Below are positions 60,965 to 64,000 of a DNA stretch of 64,000 nt, one piece after another. The notes under the pieces are model-generated. The model was not told the origin of the DNA. It was given only the letters and a program-made list of their open reading frames with translations, and did no database searches. The stretch is from Sulfuriferula sp047300855 (GTDB taxonomy: Bacteria; Pseudomonadota; Gammaproteobacteria; Burkholderiales; Sulfuriferulaceae). The stretch is taken from contig NZ_CP170197.1 of assembly GCF_047300855.1 (NCBI RefSeq), positions 1,798,001 through 1,862,000 of the forward strand, in the 5' to 3' direction. Made by a program: the position numbers and the translations under genes. The number at the start of each line of letters is the position of its first letter. The stretch's first letter is position 1.

Positions 60965-61038
60965 TGCCCTATTTATACCTGCTGCTGCAAAGGCAGGTAT
61001 TGGGCCGCTTCCAGGCGGAGCAGTCAAGCCCAGGCTGC

Positions 61039-61830
61039 TCAGGAAGCCGGCGCCTCCTTCCTTTCGTTTCCAGATGCTTTCTCCATGATCTCAAGGAACG
61101 GCTTGATGAGATCGATGGGCAGCGGGAAAATGATGGTGGAATTCTTTTCCGTGGCGATTTCGGCCAGGGTCTGCAGATAGCGCAACTGCATGCCCCCCGG
61201 CGCGGAGGCCAGAATGGCGGCGGCGTTGACCAGGGTCTGCGATGCCTGGAACTCGGCGTCGGCGTGAATGACCTTGGAGCGGCGGTCGCGCTCGGCCTCG
61301 GCCTGTTTGGCAATGGCGCGAATCATGTCTTCGGTGAGTTCGATATTGCGGATCTCGACCACGCTGACCTTGATCCCCCAGGCCTCGGTCTGGGAATCGA
61401 GTATCGTCTGGATGTCGGTGTTGATCTTGTCCCGCTCGGACAGCATTTCATCCAGGTCATGCTTGCCCAGCACCGAGCGCAAGGTGGTCTGTGCGAGCTT
61501 GCTGGTGGCGGAAAAATAATCTTCCACCTGGATGAAGGCTTTTTCCGGGTCCACCACGCGAAAATAAAGCACCGCGTCGACCTTGATGGAGACGTTGTCG
61601 TGCGAGATCACGTCCTGGGGAGGGATCTCGTGCACCACGGTGCGCAATTCTATCCGCACCATTTGCTGAATCCCCGGGATGATGATCACCAGCCCCGGCC
61701 CCTTCACCTTCCAGAATCGCCCCAGCTGGAACACCACGCCGCGCTCGTACTCGCGCAGGATACGGATAGACGAAACCGCCAGCGCAATCAGGATGATGAA
61801 CACACCCCCAAAACCGAAACTGAATTCCAT
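61039..61830 (-). CDS. Slipin (stomatin/prohibitin family)
   Basis: A 263-residue SPFH protein. A hydrophobic N-terminal hairpin (GFGGVFIILIALAVSSI) anchors it; the PHB domain runs from VFQLGRFWKVKGPGLV to about residue 190 with LDEMLSERDKINTDIQ, and a coiled-coil C-terminal (IAKQAEAERDRRSKVI) gives oligomers. ATG at 61830 is preferred; the frame to 61983 overlaps NfeD. It lies two bases after NfeD, the usual membrane-protease pair. Confidence 0.93.
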   Translation of the reverse strand: MEFSFGFGGVFIILIALAVSSIRILREYERGVVFQLGRFWKVKGPGLVIIIPGIQQMVRIELRTVVHEIPPQDVISHDNVSIKVDAVLYFRVVDPEKAFIQVEDYFSATSKLAQTTLRSVLGKHDLDEMLSERDKINTDIQTILDSQTEAWGIKVSVVEIRNIELTEDMIRAIAKQAEAERDRRSKVIHADAEFQASQTLVNAAAILASAPGGMQLRYLQTLAEIATEKNSTIIFPLPIDLIKPFLEIMEKASGNERKEAPAS

Positions 61831-61832
61831 GC

Positions 61833-63176
61833 TCAGACTCCTTTTTCCAATTGTGGCATGACAATAAGCGTCAGGCCTTCCCTGCCGGTGACCCGGATAT
61901 GCTGGCCGGGAGTCAGAACCTGGGTGCTTTTGATCTGCCACAACTCGCTGTGAACACGCCCCCAGCAAATATCTTCGCTGCATCCAACCACCTCGCCGAC
62001 GCTGCCGAGCAGTTGCTCGGCCCCGCTCACCACCGTTCTGCGCCGCGCCTTTAGCGCCATGCCGGCCAGGCTCGCAATGAATATCGCGCTGATAACCCCC
62101 ATTGATACTATCAAGCCAGCCGGGATACCAAATCCGGGTTGTTCGGTGTCAATCAATATCACCGCGCCAAACACAAAAGCGGCTACCCCGCCAATACCGA
62201 GCACGCCAAAACTGGGCGCAAATCCTTCCGCCACCATGAATGCAATGCCCAGCAGAATCAGCATCAGTCCGGCGTAATTCACCGGCAGCAGCTGGAAAGC
62301 ATACAGCGCCAGCAACAAACAGATGCCGCCCAGCACACCGGGGGCCACAAAGCCGGGATTGAAAAATTCGAAAAACAGGCCGTATGCGCCGATCATGAGC
62401 AGAATCAGTGCCACGCTGGGATCGGTAATCACCGCCAGGAAACGCGTGCGCCAATCGGCCTGGTAAGTGATGATGGGTGCGCTGGCAGTGGCCAGGCTGC
62501 GCTCACCACCGATTACGCTGACCTGCTTGCCATTCATCTGTTTGAGCAATTGCGGCAGGTCTGGCGCCACATAATCAATCACCCCGATCTTGAGCGCTTC
62601 TCCGGCAGGCAGGCTGGCCGCTTCACGAACTGCCTGTTCTGCCCACTGGGCATTACGTCCGCGCAACTGGGCAAGGCCGCGGATGTAGGCGACCGCATCG
62701 TTGGTCGCCTTCTTCGCCATGGCATCCCTGGACGCCTGTGCGGATTTTTCGGCGCCTTCGCCAGCACCTTGCATTTCGCGTGCCCCCGGCATGCCGATCT
62801 GTACCGGCGTGGCAGCGCCCAGATTGGTACCGGGCGCCATCGCCGCAATTTGGCTGGCGTAAAGGATATAGGTGCCGGCGCTGGCGGCACGCGCGCCGCT
62901 GGGCGCAACATAGCTGGCCACCGGCACCGGTGCGGCGAGAATCGCCTTGATAATCTCGCGCATGGCGGTGTCGAGCCCGCCCGGCGTGTCCATTTGCAAC
63001 ACCACCAGCTGCGCACCGTCGCGGGCGGCGTGTTCCAGCCCGCGTGTCACGTAATCCGCAGTGGCCGGGCCGATAGCGCCATCCACCTTCAACAGCAGCA
63101 CCGGCGCGCTGGCCCAGGCGGGCGCACTCCAGCCCAACGCCAGTAGCAGCAATATGAAAATGGAAAAACGCTTCAT
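61833..63176 (-). CDS. NfeD family membrane-bound ClpP-class serine protease
   Basis: About 447 residues: signal peptide (MKRFSIFILLLLALGWSAP), a ClpP-like serine protease domain with the serine in ARAASAGTYILYASQIA and a Lys further on (DAMAKKATNDAVAYI), then several membrane helices and a C-terminal OB-fold NfeD domain ending EGLTLIVMPQLEKGV. Family members cleave the C terminus of their slipin partner. Start ATG 63176 gives the cleanest signal peptide; ATG 63194 is possible. Only two bases separate it from the slipin gene. Confidence 0.92.
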   Translation of the reverse strand: MKRFSIFILLLLALGWSAPAWASAPVLLLKVDGAIGPATADYVTRGLEHAARDGAQLVVLQMDTPGGLDTAMREIIKAILAAPVPVASYVAPSGARAASAGTYILYASQIAAMAPGTNLGAATPVQIGMPGAREMQGAGEGAEKSAQASRDAMAKKATNDAVAYIRGLAQLRGRNAQWAEQAVREAASLPAGEALKIGVIDYVAPDLPQLLKQMNGKQVSVIGGERSLATASAPIITYQADWRTRFLAVITDPSVALILLMIGAYGLFFEFFNPGFVAPGVLGGICLLLALYAFQLLPVNYAGLMLILLGIAFMVAEGFAPSFGVLGIGGVAAFVFGAVILIDTEQPGFGIPAGLIVSMGVISAIFIASLAGMALKARRRTVVSGAEQLLGSVGEVVGCSEDICWGRVHSELWQIKSTQVLTPGQHIRVTGREGLTLIVMPQLEKGV

Positions 63177-63263
63177 AGCGAGGAGGTGATTCATATTGAC
63201 CGATTATCACTATAGACCCCGTACAGCGTTTGTTTTGTTACGGAATATGATAGCCGCCGCAGT

Positions 63264-64000
63264 TCAGCCCAGAACCAGCTTGAGACCAATGAGGATGGTG
63301 ATTACTTCAAATGCACGCTTGATCCACAAATTGCCTTTTTTGATGGCAATGTGGCTGCCGAAATAGCCACCCAGAATTGAACCCGCCAGCAGCGCCGGCA
63401 TCCAGCCCCAGGCGATTGTGCCCAGATAGCCCAGCACCACTGCGCCGGTACCGTTCCAGACCAGGCCGCACAGCACCAGTGTGTAAGCCACGGCGCGTTT
63501 GTAATCGAGGCCGAAATGATGAATCAGCCAGATGGTCAGGAACAGGCCGGTACCGGAAGTGATCGAGCCATTCAGAAAACCAACTACGAACAGACCGAAC
63601 ATACCAGTCAGCAACCCGCTGCCGTGCTGATTTTTCGGTGCGTAATCCATGCCCAGGCGCGGTTTGAATATGGAATACACCCCCAGGCCCAGGGTCAACA
63701 CACCCAGTAAAAAAATGGCAATGCGTGGCGATATCTGCAGGATGGTGCCGGCCCCCAGCACCACGCCGGGCAAGCCTGCCCCGAGGATGATCAGGGAAAA
63801 ACGCCGCTCCAGATGGTTCCCCTTGAGGTAGCGAATCGTTGCACCCAGCCCCAGCGCCACACTGGCAACTTTATGCGTGGCCAGCGCCACGCCGAAGGGC
63901 AGCCCGAGGAAAATCAGCATGGGAAACTGGATCAGCCCCGCGCCTCCGCCGGACAGTGCAGAAAACCAGTTGGCGACGAAAGACGCGACGAACAGGATGC
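63264..64000 (-). CDS. TauE/SafE sulfite exporter family permease (5' end outside window)
   Basis: At least 245 residues of a TauE/SafE permease (PF01925). The visible start inside the window is SFVANWFSALSGGGAGLIQFP, the family's first-helix glycine motif, and the second half has the matching GFLNGSITSGTGLFLTIWL. About eight hydrophobic helices are seen. The family exports sulfite, sulfonates or other anions; the substrate is not predictable here. The N terminus lies beyond base 64000; the M at 63920 is internal. Confidence 0.92.
   Translation of the reverse strand, partial: ILFVASFVANWFSALSGGGAGLIQFPMLIFLGLPFGVALATHKVASVALGLGATIRYLKGNHLERRFSLIILGAGLPGVVLGAGTILQISPRIAIFLLGVLTLGLGVYSIFKPRLGMDYAPKNQHGSGLLTGMFGLFVVGFLNGSITSGTGLFLTIWLIHHFGLDYKRAVAYTLVLCGLVWNGTGAVVLGYLGTIAWGWMPALLAGSILGGYFGSHIAIKKGNLWIKRAFEVITILIGLKLVLG

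Overview
The window looks like chromosome from a betaproteobacterium, probably of the Nitrosomonadales type (Gallionella/Sideroxydans/Sulfuricella-like); the order-level guess is inference. Supporting signs are an EF-P with Arg32 next to an EarP rhamnosyltransferase, the sigma factor/DUF3619/DUF3106 trio, a 400-residue TrpRS, the yceD-rpmF-plsX-fab-pabBC-mltG-tmk-holB-pilZ-tatD gene order and an RNase E with a proline/arginine-rich tail. Most of it is dense housekeeping sequence with accessory genes between blocks.

Layout. 1-2942: most of a Tat-exported selenocysteine formate dehydrogenase (in-frame UGA plus SECIS hairpin), divergent from a sigma54-type response regulator and Cache/HAMP histidine kinase (3218-6647). 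6829-13315: a small Asp/His-rich secreted protein behind an RstA-box-like repeat, trpS, a site-2 protease, a Sua5/YciO protein, a PHP phosphoesterase, then yciB-yciI-bolA and a parvulin lipoprotein. 13478-19216: a solitary divergent hfq, tRNA-Ser(GGA), and an unusual set of an AurF-like diiron protein facing a 2OG-Fe(II) oxygenase, ELM1-family protein, 638-residue unknown and DUF2249/hemerythrin protein. 19327-23124: grpE, dnaK and dnaJ, with sigma32-like promoters before grpE and dnaK.

23148-35953 is one long minus-strand block: fatty acid synthesis (plsX, fabH, fabD, fabG, acpP, fabF), p-aminobenzoate synthesis (pabB, pabC), mltG, tmk, holB, a PilZ protein, tatD and an EI24 membrane protein, headed by yceD and rpmF behind a good sigma70 promoter. 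Divergent from it are the two subunits of a pyruvate carboxylase (36008-39313) and maf. Then come an ECF sigma factor with two accessory genes, rof, sppA, a Rieske protein, a HAD phosphatase and rluC, and rne with a long structured leader and a strong terminator.

47889-56254 carries a low-molecular-weight phosphatase, prfC, a BaiN-like flavoprotein, a TonB-like anchored protein, an EamA transporter with a histidine-rich tail, a methyltransferase and metK. Next is a degraded toxin-antitoxin locus (14-codon higB relic plus intact higA), an unknown membrane/periplasmic pair, and an AT-richer Shedu (DUF4263) antiphage gene, the clearest acquired gene here. The end holds efp, earP, a slipin-NfeD pair and a TauE/SafE permease cut by the window edge. 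A family of intergenic inverted repeats built on CACAGAGG-type units occurs at four places (after dnaK, after prfC, before metK, after higA). No insertion sequence, CRISPR array, rRNA or replication origin was seen.
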